Below are positions 22,029-34,597 of a stretch of 64,000 nucleotides of DNA, piece by piece. The notes below the pieces were generated by a model. The model was given only the letters and a program-made list of their open reading frames with translations. It had not been told where the DNA came from and did no database searches. This stretch comes from Amoebophrya sp. A120 (lineage: Eukaryota > Sar > Dinophyceae > Syndiniales > Amoebophryaceae): positions 992,001 to 1,056,000 of the forward strand of contig CAJINV010000008.1 in the NCBI GenBank assembly GCA_905178155.1, given 5' to 3'. How positions within the stretch are numbered: position 1 is the stretch's first letter; the number at the start of each line of letters is the position of its first letter. The translations under genes were made by a program, and so were the position numbers.

Positions 22029-24634
22029 ATGACGGCGTCCTCGGAGGTGAGCGAGCAGCAGAAAATGCTGGAAGCAAATGCCGGGAAAGAGGGTGCCCGA
22101 ACCCGGGTTCTCATCACGGGTGGCGCGGGATTCATCGGGTCTCACCTGCTGGATTATCTCATGGAGCGCGGCTATGATTGCATCGTGTGTGACAACTTTT
22201 TCACCGGTAAGAAGGACAACGTAGCTCGCTGGATGGGCCATCCTAATTTCGAGATGATAAGGTACTATTCATTGCATACGCCACATACATTGCCTTTACT
22301 TCTCACATAAGTAGATTAAAGTGCTGTGCCCCGCTCGCCACGCCGTGTTGTTTTGCCCTGGGGTGTATTTCCTTTTTTTTTCTTCTATACTTACACTTAG
22401 TCGATCATGTCGGTGAAGGAACGCAGAAAGCGTTTGGCTTCATCTTGATTCTTCATTTTTACATTTAGGAAGTTACCCATAACGTCGACAGGCACGACAT
22501 CGTGGAGCACCTGATGGTGGAGGTGGACCAGATCTATCACCTTGCCTGTCCTGCCAGCCCGGTTCACTAGTATGCAAAGCAACGGATGCGCTGCAGCAGA
22601 GTAGCGGTCTCTGGCGTTGCCGTTGTAGTTCTGAACATCATGATGACGACAAGGAGCAATGCCAAGCGCCAACGCAGTTCATGAAAAATTAGAATTATAT
22701 GAGGAGCGCCTCGCCAGTACCATCGCCGTCCCGGCCTCATTGTGATGATGATATTAAGTATTGCTTTTTGTCAAGAACAGGCCTGAAAAAGATGCAGCCG
22801 CAAGATGCGACTAAAGTGCGGCCAGCAGGACAGCACTGGACGAGAGATAGATCCGTTGCTTTGATGCATAATCCCCAGCACAACGCAATCAAGACCATAA
22901 AGTGCAACATCATGGGAACCATGAACGTGTGCGGTCTGGCGAAACGAATCGGCGCTCGATTGCTACTGGCCTCCACGTCCGAGGTGTATGGCGATCCCGA
23001 CGTGCATCCACAACCGGAAGAATATTTTGGAAACGTAAATTGTATCGGCCCAAGGTCGTGCTACGACGAAGGCAAGCGGACGGCAGAAACACTCTGTACA
23101 GCGGAAAGACTCACTGCTTGTGCTTGCCCCGTGCAACTGGACACATTCTTCTGAAGCAGCACCTTGCGATATATTTTTTTCGAAAGTGCCATTGATAATT
23201 ATCAGAACCTCCAATTATGATCAAGGTCATCTTCATCCCAGGTATGGACTACCATCGGCAGCACGGCGTCGATATTCGCATCATTCGAATCTTTAACACT
23301 TACGGTCCACGCATGATTTTCAATGACGGGCGAGTTGTGTCCAATTTTATCGTCCAGGTATTGAGCTGAGCATCTCAGGAAAATTTCGAATTTCGGTCCT
23401 CTTTGCCAGCATATTTATCCACCGCATCCACATCGAGCGATGCTAGCATGACTCTTGATGTTTGTTGTCTCTTTCATGCTAGTAAAAAAGTACTAAAGCT
23501 AGAGCTAGTGCAACATCGTAATCGTTTGCCTAGAATAACAATAAATGTATGGGGCAGCAACAGCGAGGAAGTAGGGATAGGGCAAGCAAACTGCTGGATG
23601 TAAAAATTCAATACTCCAATTCCAAACACTGCTTACAGCAACTTAAAATCAAACTCAGGCTCTTCGCAACGACCCGATAACGGTTTACGGAGACGGATCG
23701 CAGAGTTTACAAGTGTGAAAACCAGTTGTGTCGTGTCTTTCATCCGAAGTGCCTTTTTTTCCGTTAGTTTATGTCACCAGGAAGCTCATTGACATTTTTG
23801 TCATTAACGGTGGCCATCGCTGAGGAAATCGCATGGTGGAACTCGGTGTGAAAAGGACATGTTGGAGCTGTAGCTCCAACTGCTACATTAACAACCCGCG
23901 TTGCGTATGTGTATTCATGATCGAGATGACATAAATCATTATGACGAAAACGCACCAGCAAAGCTTTAACCAGTACGGATGTCAACGTTTACGCGACAGT
24001 TATTGCATTTTCATAAGGCAGATCTTTCTGCTATGTCAGCGACCTTGTCGAAGGAATCTACCGGATGATGAACCAAACGGAAACAATAGGTAGGCGTTAT
24101 TTTGTTAGGGTTTACAACAATGCTAATGCTGGTGAATGAAGATCGAATCCGGTCTGCGGACTGAAAATGATGGATAAGCCATCAAGTTGTGGTCTTCACA
24201 AAAAGAAACATGAACGTGTCAACAAAAAGCGAAGGAGCATGCAAGAGGACAACCTGTGCCACCAGTACCAAGGGGCGTTTGTATGGAAATAAAAGTGATG
24301 TACTATCTTATCAGGCCCGATCAACCTCGGAAACCCGGGGGAGTATACCATGAAGGAGCTTGCCGAAGAAGTGATCAAGTGTCTCCCGAGCACCAACTCG
24401 AGCCTGGAGTACCGTCCGCTCCCACAGGACGACCCGAGGAGGCGGAAGCCTGACATCACGAAGGCGAAGAAGTTTCTGAACTGGGAGCCCACTGTGTCGT
24501 TGCAGGCCGGCCTCGCAAAGACGGTGGACGATTTCTCGACGCGCGCGAAGCGAAACCCGGCGGAACTGGTGTGTAGCCATCAGAAGGGAGCACAGGTGAA
24601 AGCACCCTCACCTGTATCCACCATCAGCACGTGA
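22029..24634 (+). CDS. UXS: UDP-glucuronate decarboxylase (UDP-xylose synthase)
   Basis: About eight exons. Clear ones are 22029 to about 22259, 22471-22569, about 22877-23095, 23242-23357, 23659-23704, 24018-24089 and 24315-24634; introns 3-6 are GT-AG. The ATG at 22029 precedes a ~27-residue leader. The protein then reads as a short-chain dehydrogenase/reductase: the NAD-binding [12 protein letters not shown], the UXS-typical [14 protein letters not shown] and [20 protein letters not shown], the catalytic SCYDEGKR (Y-x-x-x-K), IFNTYGPRM and [19 protein letters not shown] and a C-terminal [10 protein letters not shown]. The enzyme converts UDP-glucuronate to UDP-xylose and CO2, supplying xylose for glycans. 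No membrane anchor is seen, so it is probably soluble. The first two introns lack an in-phase GT-AG pair. Confidence 0.92.
22571..22870 (+). mobile_element. Introner-like element inside UDP-xylose synthase intron 2 (300 bp)
   Basis: Left end TATGCAAAGCAACGGATG, right end inverse of TATGCATCAAAGCAACGGAT, so the ends are inverted repeats with a 3-bp indel. No clean 5-bp flanking repeat is left (ACTAG against ATCCC). The exact splice is unresolved; the family sequence expects HY-x-x-N across the joint. Confidence 0.6.
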
Positions 24635-25580
24635 CGACGGTTGACGGTGGACATTTTTCCCCGAGCGAACACGGAGGTGCTATGTGCAGTTGCGTGTCAA
24701 AGAATCTTCGCATGCAGATACAGCTAGCACCTTGTTCCTGGAAGAGAAAGAATGTAGCTCATGCTCAGCAACTACAAACAGACAGAGATAGATGCTCAAA
24801 GTGCTAATCAACCCTCCTCCACCTGGTCGTGAGGGCGATAACCCGAGTGCTCTACTCAGGTCAGTCGATACAACGGGGGCTAAGTTCTGCAATCTCAATC
24901 TGTTAGACACGAGTTCTTTTTGATTCCGTGTTGAGCGAGCCACCGCACGTTCGGGAACGTGGAACAAGGGGCGGAGGCGCATGATAGAAATACACGTATC
25001 TGCCCTGTGCAAATGCTAATGCTCGGCATGCTCATTGTGTAAGTACCCGCGTAGAGAACGAGCGAAAGGTCGCGGAAATAACTTAGAGTCTGCATGGATG
25101 TTGAGGCCGCGTGGGTCCGGTGTTACTGTTGAGGGAAGCAAGAAGTGACGTGATCGGCTCTCACTTGTTTCTTTACTCGCGCAGAAAGGCGATGCTGCTG
25201 CATCAAGAAAAATTGACGCTATTGCTGAGAAACGTGTCTAAAGACCGGGGACTGTAGTTCGAAAATGTCGGGGTCTGGACCTGGGACCGGATCGGCTCGT
25301 CCAATTGAGAATTATGAGAGACGGCCTGTATAAATCTGGTCTCGCGCCGCACTGACAAAAATGATTGAGGCGTCGGGGGAACGACAGGAAGAAGAAACGC
25401 AACAAGAAGTCGTGGCCGCGACGACACATCAAGATGAACGTCACGTCTTCGCGGGATTTTTATGTCGGACGTCTGACAAAAGCAAAATGGAGGGGATTCT
25501 TGTGAATCTGAGGTGGCCTATTCGTTCTGCCAGCACTAGCGAGTAGCAGATCGAATAAGTAAAGAACAAGGTGAAGCAGG
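24635..25580. other. Intergenic region, 24635-25580
   Basis: A 61-codon frame at 25361-25546 is glutamate-rich and could be a 5' exon of the coiled-coil gene, but has no further support. Nothing else is seen. Confidence 0.4.
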
Positions 25581-28500
25581 ATGCTATCTGGAGGAACGGC
25601 GCGTCTTACTTCCGGTCGTGAGGGCCGCGATGCTAGATTTACGGAAGCAAGCAGCGCTGTGCTCGACGTTGGCTCGCCGCCACCCGTCAAAATATTTCGC
25701 AAGGACGTAGCGGGCCAGCGCGACATCCAGGCGCAGCAAGAGACGCGCATCGCTGGAGCCGCCGCCTTGCGAAACAAGATGCGCTACTCCGCGGAAGAGC
25801 TGATGGGTATATAATGAGCGACAAGAAAGCGCTAGTTCTACTTCTAGTAGTCGAAGAGCGACTTCATGAGATCAAGCGCTATCTCGATCGTGTTTCATTC
25901 TTCTGCCAACGGTGGTGTATTCTTCTTGATCATGAAAGTAAGTATCACTAAAACTAAAAGGCATTTCAAGCCTGCGACGTGGTTTAGCCGCCAGATACGT
26001 GCGGTCCATGTGATTTATTTCACGAAAATTCTACTGCATTGACAGGGGAGAAAGTGTCTACGGAGATGCACCGCACCAAGCGAGCTTCCTACCCAAGCTT
26101 GCCGTGCTACGACTGCGGGCGGGCGAGTAAGTGCATCTGTTGCGACAAGGAGGAGCTTACGGAGATGCTGTTGGAGCCACGCATGGTGCGCAAGATGCGG
26201 GATAAGGGCACGATGTTTGACCGCACGTGTCTGCTCGACGAGGGGCTGATCACCGAGGAGCAGCAGGACAAGGAGAACGAGGTGGAGTATCGTAAGGAAA
26301 AGTCCCCCCTCCCCATATTTAAAACGCAGCCGTCTGAAAATTTGTGATGCACATTTGTGACCTCAAATCCTGTTTGTCTTGCAAGAAGGCAAGTCAAGAG
26401 AGCCCCCCGAATTTTGCAGGCGGTTTGTGATGCTGTTGGGCTTAGAGCATGCACGTTTGTCATGCTAGGCGCCTACGTCAAAACCCCTCGGCTGAGGCCT
26501 GACATATGCCTGCAGTCCTCTACTGCAAGACAAATCTGATTTGTGTACGGAAATCCAGCATCAGAGCCCTCGTTTCGATATGGGGAGGGGGGATGTTTCC
26601 TTTTGATATGGAGGAGGAGTTCGCGCGGCTGAACGACGCCATCTACGACTGGACCGCGAAGTGCGAGGTGCTGCGGGAGCGGAACAAGAAGCTTCTGGAG
26701 GAGAAGGACACTCTATTTAACGCCAACGTCAGCCTAAAGGAGAAGCTGCGCTTCACGGAAGGCCGCATGGAGGAACTCGAGGAGGCCACAGAGGAGCTGG
26801 AGGGCAAAGTCGCTCGGCGAGATCAGGAACTAAAGGAGGCCGCCGAGTCTGCGGAGCGCGAACGGCGGAGGGCGCAGCATACCCTGGACATGGCCCATGA
26901 ACACCGCCGCGGGTCCGTGGAGTTTCTTGCAGACAAGAGCGGGGCTCTCGTCGAGAAAGCGCGGGCAGTGCAGGGTTGGAAGGAGGTCGTCCTGGCACGG
27001 AAATACGAGAAAGTGCAGAAGCGGCTCGCGGAGGCGGACCGGCGTGCGCAGCTGGATCTGAAGGTGGCTGAAACGCAAAAGGAGACGGCGCTGCGCAAAT
27101 TGAAGGAGGGCTTCGCGAAGGAACGGCAGAAACTCGTGGAAGAGAGGGACGAGGAAAAGAAGCAGGAAGTACTGAAGGGAAAAAAGCTCCTAAAAGAGAG
27201 CGAACAGGAAAGGAAGAAGCTCGAGGTAGTCATCCCTTTGACACGTATTAAAACGGTCTCCATGAAAAAATAAAAACTAGTGCATTTACGACCTACCATA
27301 GTGAATAAGTACATGATGATCTTTTCCATTTTACCAGCATTTTTACGAAAGGGAATTAGAATTGCCTCGCGCTTTACTTGCAATCCAATTCGCTGCAAGA
27401 ACAACGAGTAGAGTACTTTTTACATCACAGGCCAAGGTGGAAGCGTTGGAACAGCGTCTGCAGAAGCGAGTCGACGAGATGGCGCACCTGAACAAGCAGC
27501 TCCGCCGGCATTCGGAGATGGAGGACGATCTGCACAATGACGCGGCCGCTAAGTATTCAAACAGAAAAATGTTGTCCACAGCACTCAAGTCAGGAACAAC
27601 AAAACTGCATCTTCTCTGCAAAACGAAAAAATCAAAATGCGTTTTCAACACACGCACTACCTCCTGCACTACTAGCTGCAAATGCTGTTGCTTATCGAGG
27701 GATTTCACTGATGACATACAAAATATCACTCAATTTCGACTCGACCTAGTAGCATTTTTCTGTTTTCATCTGGCATACGACGACTGACAATATGGCACGG
27801 ACAGATCGTTTTTTTCCAACTAGTTCGAAAAATTTTGAATACGTATTTGCATGATCGCAAACGATAGTCGTTTTTGTGTAGCTAAACATGTGTACCATAG
27901 AGAATCATCACGAGCTAGCTAGTGTGAATACAAATACACGTCATGAGCTAGCTAGGTAACCTCAAGCTATCTAGTCTTGTGGATTAGACTAGATAGCTTA
28001 AGGTTAAGTAGTTCACATGTGTAGCTACGTATGTGCTTCTCTAGTTATTAGCTAGTGAATTAGCTAACACACTCATACAAATTAGCAGCTCAGAAGCTGC
28101 ACTTCATGCATTCAAAAGAGCTATTCAAAATTTTTCGAACGACATGAAAAAAAACGATCTGTCCGGGCCATAGACAAACTGGCGCAGTTGCAGGCCGACC
28201 TGACGAAGAAGGAATACGAATTGGCTCTGTCCCGAAACCGTTCCCCGGAGAAAGAGATCGTGGAGGTCGAGAAGCCATCCACTGGGCTTCCCGCAATTGA
28301 CGAAGACGCGTTGCGCGAGAAAATCAAACAGGAGCTTTTGTTGACGCAGAAACAGAGCCTGGAGGTAGACGAGCTGCACGAAAAGCTGGCGAAAGCCTCA
28401 CGGAACCTGGCACACACGCGCGAGCGCCTGGAGCAGGAGCAGGCAGCTTGCGAAAAAATGGCCGCGGAGCTGGTGGATCGGCGACACAAAGTGGAATCGT

Positions 28501-30011
28501 TGGAGCTCCAGGTGAGCCTAGAAATTCGGCACCACCTGCAGGCACAGGAAGCGTTCCATGCACTGGTGCGCAAATTGCAGCACATGCAGCTGGAGCTGCA
28601 CGCCAAGGACAAAACCATCCAGCGCAAACGCGTCAAGGATCCCTACCTGGCGGAGAACTACGAGGGCCAGAAGTTGCTGAGCGCGGAGCTCAGCAAAAAA
28701 GTGAACGCCATGTCGCGCCGCATGAAGCTCGTGCACAAGCTCGCCGCTCGACTGAAGGCACCGAGCATTCGAGCCTTGTTCCAGCGACTCACCTCCTCCT
28801 CCAGTGCGACGAAGGGGGATGTTGGAAAATATATCACGGGAAAGAGTAGCACAGCAGATCATTCTGCATCACATCATCACAACTTGGCACGCAGTGGTGC
28901 TAACTCGGCTGCAAGTCGCGTTGAGAACACTTTGAACCGACGCGACGTCCGAGATCAACATGGAGCCAGCCCGCCGACCACCTCGGGAACAATGCTAGCG
29001 ACGCGTGGAGTGTCCTCTCCAGATAACTTCAAAACGGGCGATGTCGACACAGCAGGCCGACCGAAGACAAAAACGGGCAGCGCCGTCACGGCGTATTTGG
29101 AGACACTAGCACTCGCTGGAGCAGGAACTCCTGGTGGTCGTGCCACATCCGCCTCGCCTCGTTCGGCTTCTCCAAAGTCGAAGATCGGGGAGCCGACGAA
29201 ATTCGTCATTGAAACGGAAGTAGAGCGAAAAAAGCAAATCCCGCCGGATCGTGAGGGGTATGCAAGAGGGACGTCTCCGCGGAGTCAAGCTGCAGCGGTT
29301 GGCGCTAACAAGGGATCAGAGTTTCTTTATTCGCCTAGGCGGAGCACAAGCGTTGGACAACAAAAGCTTTCGCCTGGCGGAAGGAGCCACCAGGAGCGCG
29401 GATGGGAAATAAACACAGCGACGAGTAGTAGGAAGGCGCCCGATCATCTTCTTGTCGTAAACTTCTCAGGCAATGAATTTGAATTGCAGCCAGAACAGAA
29501 GGACTCCTGCAGCCAGGCCAATGCAGCTCGTGGCGGCTTGCTACTGAATGACCACAGTGTCGAGGAGCCGCTCGGTGTGGTCAAAAACGACGACAACCTC
29601 CTTCTGGCTCCTGATGAAGAACAAGTTGTGGAAGAAGACCTGCGCCAAGCGGACAGCGCGTCTGTGGCGTCGTCTGCAGTAACGCAGAAGCTTTACAACA
29701 CCAGCATGCTTTTTCCGGCACCAAAATCAGGGCTGGCGTCGAACTACCTGCCGTCGCCTCAGGACATTGCAAGAGAGCAAGCAGCCTACTCTTCGTCTCC
29801 CTTCGACCTCGAGTTGCCGTCTGGGCGATATCGATCGCCGCCACCGGCTGCACAGAAGCAACGAGCAGCGGAAAAACGAGCCCGCGCTCCCCTTGTCGAC
29901 ACTGCGCCAATTATATCCAGCCCAGGACGACGAAACGAAGACGAGCTTCGTGATGTGGATTCGTCGTCAGTCTACGCAACAGACACCGAGCAGCTCACAC
30001 GTTACGTGTAG
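25581..30011 (+). CDS. Large coiled-coil protein
   Basis: Five exons give about 1013 residues in one phase: 25581-25806, 26046-26287, 26614-27225, 27431-27553 and 28173-30011. Introns 1 and 3 are GT-AG, intron 2 is an introner. The 619-bp intron 4 ends exactly at the end of another introner, has no in-phase GT-AG pair, and its left boundary is inferred from frame alone. Residues ~75-155 hold a cysteine pattern (CYDCGRASKCICC) that could bind a metal. Residues ~155-600 are charged heptad-like sequence rich in glutamate, lysine, arginine and leucine, the usual look of a long coiled coil. The last ~400 residues are serine-, proline- and alanine-rich and disordered. No family is recognised. Long proteins of this build are often found in the cytoskeleton, basal body or axoneme, which is only a suggestion. 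Confidence 0.75.
26288..26608 (+). mobile_element. Introner element (321 bp)
   Basis: Left end TATCGTAAGGAAAAGTCC with CCCCTCCCCATAT inside; right end is the inverse, finishing TTTCCTTTTGATA. The 5-bp repeat is TGGAG (26283-26287 and 26609-26613). Excision plus one copy gives N-E-V-E-E-E-F-A-R-L in frame. Confidence 0.9.
27791..28172 (+). mobile_element. Introner-like element with internal palindromes (382 bp)
   Basis: Starts TATGGCACGGACAGATCG and ends CGATCTGTCCGGGCCATA. The inverted ends also share AAAAATTTTGAA-type sequence further in. The 5-bp repeat is GACAA (27786-27790 and 28173-28177). Unlike the other elements it lies at the 3' end of a longer intron: frame requires 27554-28172 to be removed, so the left repeat copy is not exonic. 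Confidence 0.78.
27957..28006. repeat. Hairpin with 21-bp stem
   Basis: Arms 27957-27977 and 27986-28006 are inverted copies with one mismatch around an 8-bp loop. The core arm is AAGCTATCTAGTCT. It is surrounded by repeated AGCTAGCTAG motifs in the centre of the introner-like element. Confidence 0.8.
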
Positions 30012-31154
30012 GATTTCTGCTTTGCCTCATTTTGCAAGCGACAACACAAACCAACGAATACGAACATAGTCCTCAGTCACGTCGGATTCTTTGGTTGAGT
30101 GCGTGATGGTCTACTTACTTCTCGCCACCCGGCACCCGGCGCAGCTGCCGCAATTACAACGGCGTTCTTGAACGCACACCATAGAGACGCTGGAAAATGT
30201 TGATACCAAGTACCGCTAGGGCGCTTTTTCTATTGGCGTAACTCAGTCATTGCCTCTGTTTGTGTCCGGAGGAACACATGCGCTCTCGCCGCTTGTCCGT
30301 TGCCACATGCGCTATCAACAAGCCAGTGCCAAAAACAAAAACTGTCATCCACCTACGTACAGATTTTGTTCGATAAACTTATACTAGAAGCATATGCGTA
30401 TTTAGGTATGTCTATGTGTTTGTATTTCTGCCGTCAATCTCAATTACAATGAATTGTGAGGGCGCGCCGCATCCATGAAAGCCTTCTGAATCTTCCGCAC
30501 AGCGGTCGTGTATGATCGCTTTGGCTAGTTTCAGCTAAAAATGAACAAAAAAAAAATTCCATGGTGAAGACCAGAACCACTTGAACGAGAGGAAGGCTGA
30601 TCCAAGCACATTTCCGAGCACCATGCTGGTGTTCGTCCTCTGTCCTGTTTAACATACCAGTTTTCCCAATCACAGACGAACACCGGCAGAGAAGGGCAAC
30701 ATCCGTCCACCGTGTAAAGAGATGAAGGAAAAGAATGGCGTGGCCGACTTTTTGTTTTTTCATAAAAGATCGCGATCTAATAGGACCAGCATGTCGAAAG
30801 AACGATAGCCATAGCACAGCAACAGGTGGAGCACCAACGCGATCCATTTCACAGGCACATGCTCGATACAACATGCCTCGTCCTATCATGGTCTTCAGCA
30901 TTTTTGCAGCGATCGTGGAGCGGCAAACAACAAAGCACACGAAACCACTTTAGCGATCCACCTTCACGCTCTCGCAAACTTTTTTTCTTTTGGTGAATCT
31001 GCTTCACTGTGTGTTTCAAGTCATTCTGATCACCCGCAGGCTCATTCGTTCCTCCGAGAAAATTTTTCCGTACTAGTAATTCGCTTTTTGTTCCCTTGTT
31101 CAATCATAGTGTTTCTCTTTCTTCTTCGTGCACTTGTGCCTACTCCGACAGAAA
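30012..31154. other. Intergenic region, 30012-31154
   Basis: No supported gene. The minus-strand frame 30440-30940 (166 codons) shows no domain or coding character. The region holds the promoter side of the nucleosome assembly protein gene. Confidence 0.4.
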
Positions 31155-33388
31155 ATGGCGCCTGCAGGAACAGACGGGAGTGACGCAAAAGGGGCAACGA
31201 AACAGTACAGTTGCGACCTTTTCTTGTGAAGTTTGTCAATAGCTTAAAGTTGAAACTCCACTCAGCTGAATCTGAACGGACGCATCCCTCCTTGATCTAC
31301 TTCATTTTTTTTTTGTCGGAAAATAATCACGATTGTCAAAGATGTTTTATCAACATCTTGATCTTGTGACTTCAAAACAGGGGGGACGGTGACTTGTCTC
31401 CAAGCGACGTGATTCCAGATCAGTATGACTACGAAGAGGAGGAGGGCGAGGATGAGGAAGCGCTGGTCGTGAAGGACCTCGTAAAACTGGACGAGGAATA
31501 CGCAGTTTTGACGAGCGAGCTGAAGCAGGAACTGGAAAAAGTGAAGGCCCAGTTCGCGAAGAAGCTCAACAGGAACCTCGACACACGGAAGGCGATACTT
31601 GCTTCCGCGCCAGCCGCCACGGAGACGGCGGGCGAGGGTGGAAACGCGAAGGACAGAGCAGGACAAAGCGACAGCGCCGCAGATGTTGAGGTAACACAAC
31701 TCGACGAAATGCAGAAGCACGCCAACTCCCTCGGAACACCCAAAATTCCCGGTTTCTGGCTAGAGTGCTTCCAGCGGTCCGACCTGAAGGAGTTTGTCCA
31801 GGACGTGGACATCTGTTGTCTCGAGTACCTGGAGAACATGGAATTTTTGGAAAAGAGCGGCCACCTTTTCGCGGACTTCCTGTTCAAACCAAATCCTTTC
31901 TTCACGAATAGAACCATCCGCAAAGCGGTATTTCTCAAGGAGCGAGAATACATGGACGGGGAGTTCGATGTGCTATCGACGCAGTGTTCCCAAATCCACT
32001 GGAAAAAAGGCAAAAACATCACGCAAAAGAAAGTCCAAGTGGACAATAAACCTGAACGAGGTCGCAAAGGGCGCGGCGGAAAAGGTGCGCATGATTGGAA
32101 TTGTAGAGTACAGAGCTTTCATCTTACTACAGGCGATCAACACATGATTACAGCACTGCGGGTTCGCACTGCCATTGCGAAAGAATTGAAGGCAATGCTA
32201 TCGCTACTTCATGTCGCTAGACGAGCACGACAAGATTTTTGCCGGGTTTTTCGTCTTGCCTAGATCAGAGATTTATATAAGCAATGCGACTCGCATTGAT
32301 CGCAAAACCGGCCGCGGTTTGTCGCATCGCTCGCATTGCTCGCAAATCATTGGCGCCCGCCAGCAGTTAGGTGCGTGGCGATAGGGTAAGGGCCTAACCG
32401 TCGGGATTCGCGAATTGCCTGACGGGAGGCTGGCCTGCATATGCAGGCTGTAGTGGTCTTGCCCTTGTTCTCTCCTTTGGAAGAATAGTGCTGAGGGTTA
32501 GGCGTTTTCTCTTTCTCGAGCGAAGAAACAAAAACAAACTCAATAAATACAAGCGACGGCCTTTGCGCGGCCCGTTTGGGGTCTAGCTAGGTAGGTTAGG
32601 ATTAGGGGTAGCCCGCTGAAGTGCGCCCCAATAGTGGGCATATGCTCACGAAGTCGCGAGGAGTTGTCGCAAGACTTGCGACAGATCCGCGCTCTCGCGA
32701 CTCGCAGGCCGTCGCATCCGTGTCGCATTGCTCGCATTGCTCGCAAATCATTGCCGGGGTTTCCTTATATAAATCACTGCTAGATGAATTGCACTTCCAC
32801 CTCAGGCCGAACCTGAAAGAATACCCCATAGAATCGCAACGTACTGATTTGCTCCCCTTCTCAGGTAACAAGCAGGGCAGCCGCGAAGTGACCGTTACAC
32901 AGGAATCCTTTTTCAGCACATTTTTTCGCAGTCTCGGGGAGGATGTGGAGGACCACAGGGACGGTCTTCTGAACCCAGAGAGGTATCCCTCGTTAGCGGA
33001 TTTGAAAAAACTTGATGCCATCGCGTGCCGGACCGGGGCGGATCCTCCAGTTGCTGATGAGGCAGCACCAGAAAAGAATGATAAAGACGCGAGCGGAAAT
33101 GCGAAAAACGCGTGCGATTTTCGTTCCGTGGGGGAGCTGTACGCTTACGAGAAGAAAATCTGCGAGGAAGACGAGGAGGACGAGGACGATTACTACGAGA
33201 CGCTGCTCTCCGAGGCTCTGGAAAGCTTCCAACTGTTAAAGAACAGTATCTTTCCTCGGGCGATACGCTACTACCGAGGGGAAGTGGAGCTGTATGCCGA
33301 CGAAGGCGAAGAAGACAGCGACGACGAGGGGGAATATTCGAGTGAGGGCGAGGGGTCCAACACCTGGGCAAAGGATGACGACGAGTAG
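31155..33388 (+). CDS. Nucleosome assembly protein (NAP1/SET family)
   Basis: Three exons joined by two GT-AG introns, all in phase: 31155-31225, 31381-32084 and 32865-33388 (432 residues). After an acidic N-terminus come a long dimerisation helix (KLDEEYAVLTSELKQELEKV), then KIPGFWLECFQRSD, FLFKPNPFFTNRTIRK and IHWKKGKNIT, all diagnostic of the NAP fold. ESFFSTFF, IFPRAIRYYRGE and an acidic glutamate/aspartate tail close the protein. NAP proteins are histone chaperones that carry H2A-H2B and help assemble chromatin in nucleus and cytoplasm. Dinoflagellates have unusual chromatin, so an intact histone chaperone is informative. An insert rich in alanine near residues 90-130 and another at about 260-300 enlarge the domain slightly. 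Confidence 0.88.
32261..32784 (+). repeat. Inverted-repeat element inside the NAP gene intron (524 bp)
   Basis: Ends are inverted copies with a few mismatches: AGATTTATATAAG-type on the left (32261-32281) and CTTATATAAATCACTGCTAG on the right (32764-32784). Inside is a direct repeat of GCATTGCTCGCAAATCATTG (near 32331 and 32727). It lies wholly inside the 780-bp GT-AG intron 32085-32864 and looks like a non-coding foldback element. Confidence 0.6.
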
Positions 33389-34597
33389 GTGGCCTCCCTA
33401 GTACCTGAAAACTTTACTAATGCCAGACGACAGGTGCAGCTGCAGATGATCAAAACGGGACCACGCTGCCTGGGACCTGTCTGCACCGGTCTGGTTTGTG
33501 AAGATGCAGGGTCTCTATGAAAGTGATTCTCATTTTCTGACCGTGACAGTCACAACGCAGATATCGATCGGACATGACTGAGGAAAGTATCGCATTAAGA
33601 TATAAAAAGATCCTCGACTCGGACATCGATGGCGGACATTTTTAGGATACGAGACTTTTGTATTTCCGCCTGTTCTCGTACTACCGCCAAGTAATTATTT
33701 GATGAAGCAGCTGCTGCTGCAAACGACGACGCTGAGATTCTGCGTTCGCCGATGTGCCTTCGATGGGAAGCCCTGGTGAACGTGTTCTCCTTGACTATCC
33801 ATCTAAAGCTTTCTCTTTAAGTTGCACAGTAATATACTCCTACACAGATACTCAGTGATCTTGTCACGGGCACGGGTTCTTTGATGGACGTACAGAAAAT
33901 CATTTTTCGCTTTGTCGGTAAAAGAAAAGAACAAGCCCTAAGCTGGGAGGAGGTACTCAGTGGTTTATTTCTGGCGCGTAATCATGCCTTGTCGTCGGTG
34001 GTCGTGGTTCGGGTATGAACGTTGAAGCCGTGTGAAATGTCGTTGCTCATACAACTACTACCTGGAGTCGTACGTTGCGGAGGTTAATAGTGTATCATTA
34101 CGAATACACATCGCGTGCCACATCTTGCACCTTTGCAGCTAATCTGCTAAAAGTGGAATGGCCATGGCGCGTCTAGTAAGTATCACGTCGAAGAACCAGG
34201 GACTCAAGCCAAAAAAAAGGGACTCGTATGACTGCCGTAGTTTCAATGCTACTTGTATATCTGATTGCAGAAGAGGTCACACCGCAGTAAAGAAGTACTT
34301 ACGTATCTTCGTCATGTCCTTTTTTGAGGACGATTCGTACTAGAGCGTTGGGTAGAACTGAAAGTAGAACACGAACAACCGATACTGAAATATGAAATAC
34401 TTGGACTGTAATACGAAGGAGTCGGACGTTAAAACAAGTGGAGCGGAAGTCGTCGCAATGAATAGGATACCAGGAGAAAGGTGCCTAGTTTTTAGTTCTA
34501 AATCTAATCACTGTGTGCGTTGTCTGGTCATGTACTAGATTTTTTCAAGAAGAAATAATTTCTTTGCATAGAGGTAGGACTCTGGCTCGAAAGAAAA
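33389..34597. other. Intergenic region, 33389-34597
   Basis: No open frame of note on either strand; nothing else seen. Confidence 0.4.

Noticed and set aside
30440-30940. 166-codon minus-strand frame
   Set aside because: Cysteine- and arginine-rich with no domain; looks like a chance frame between two + strand genes.
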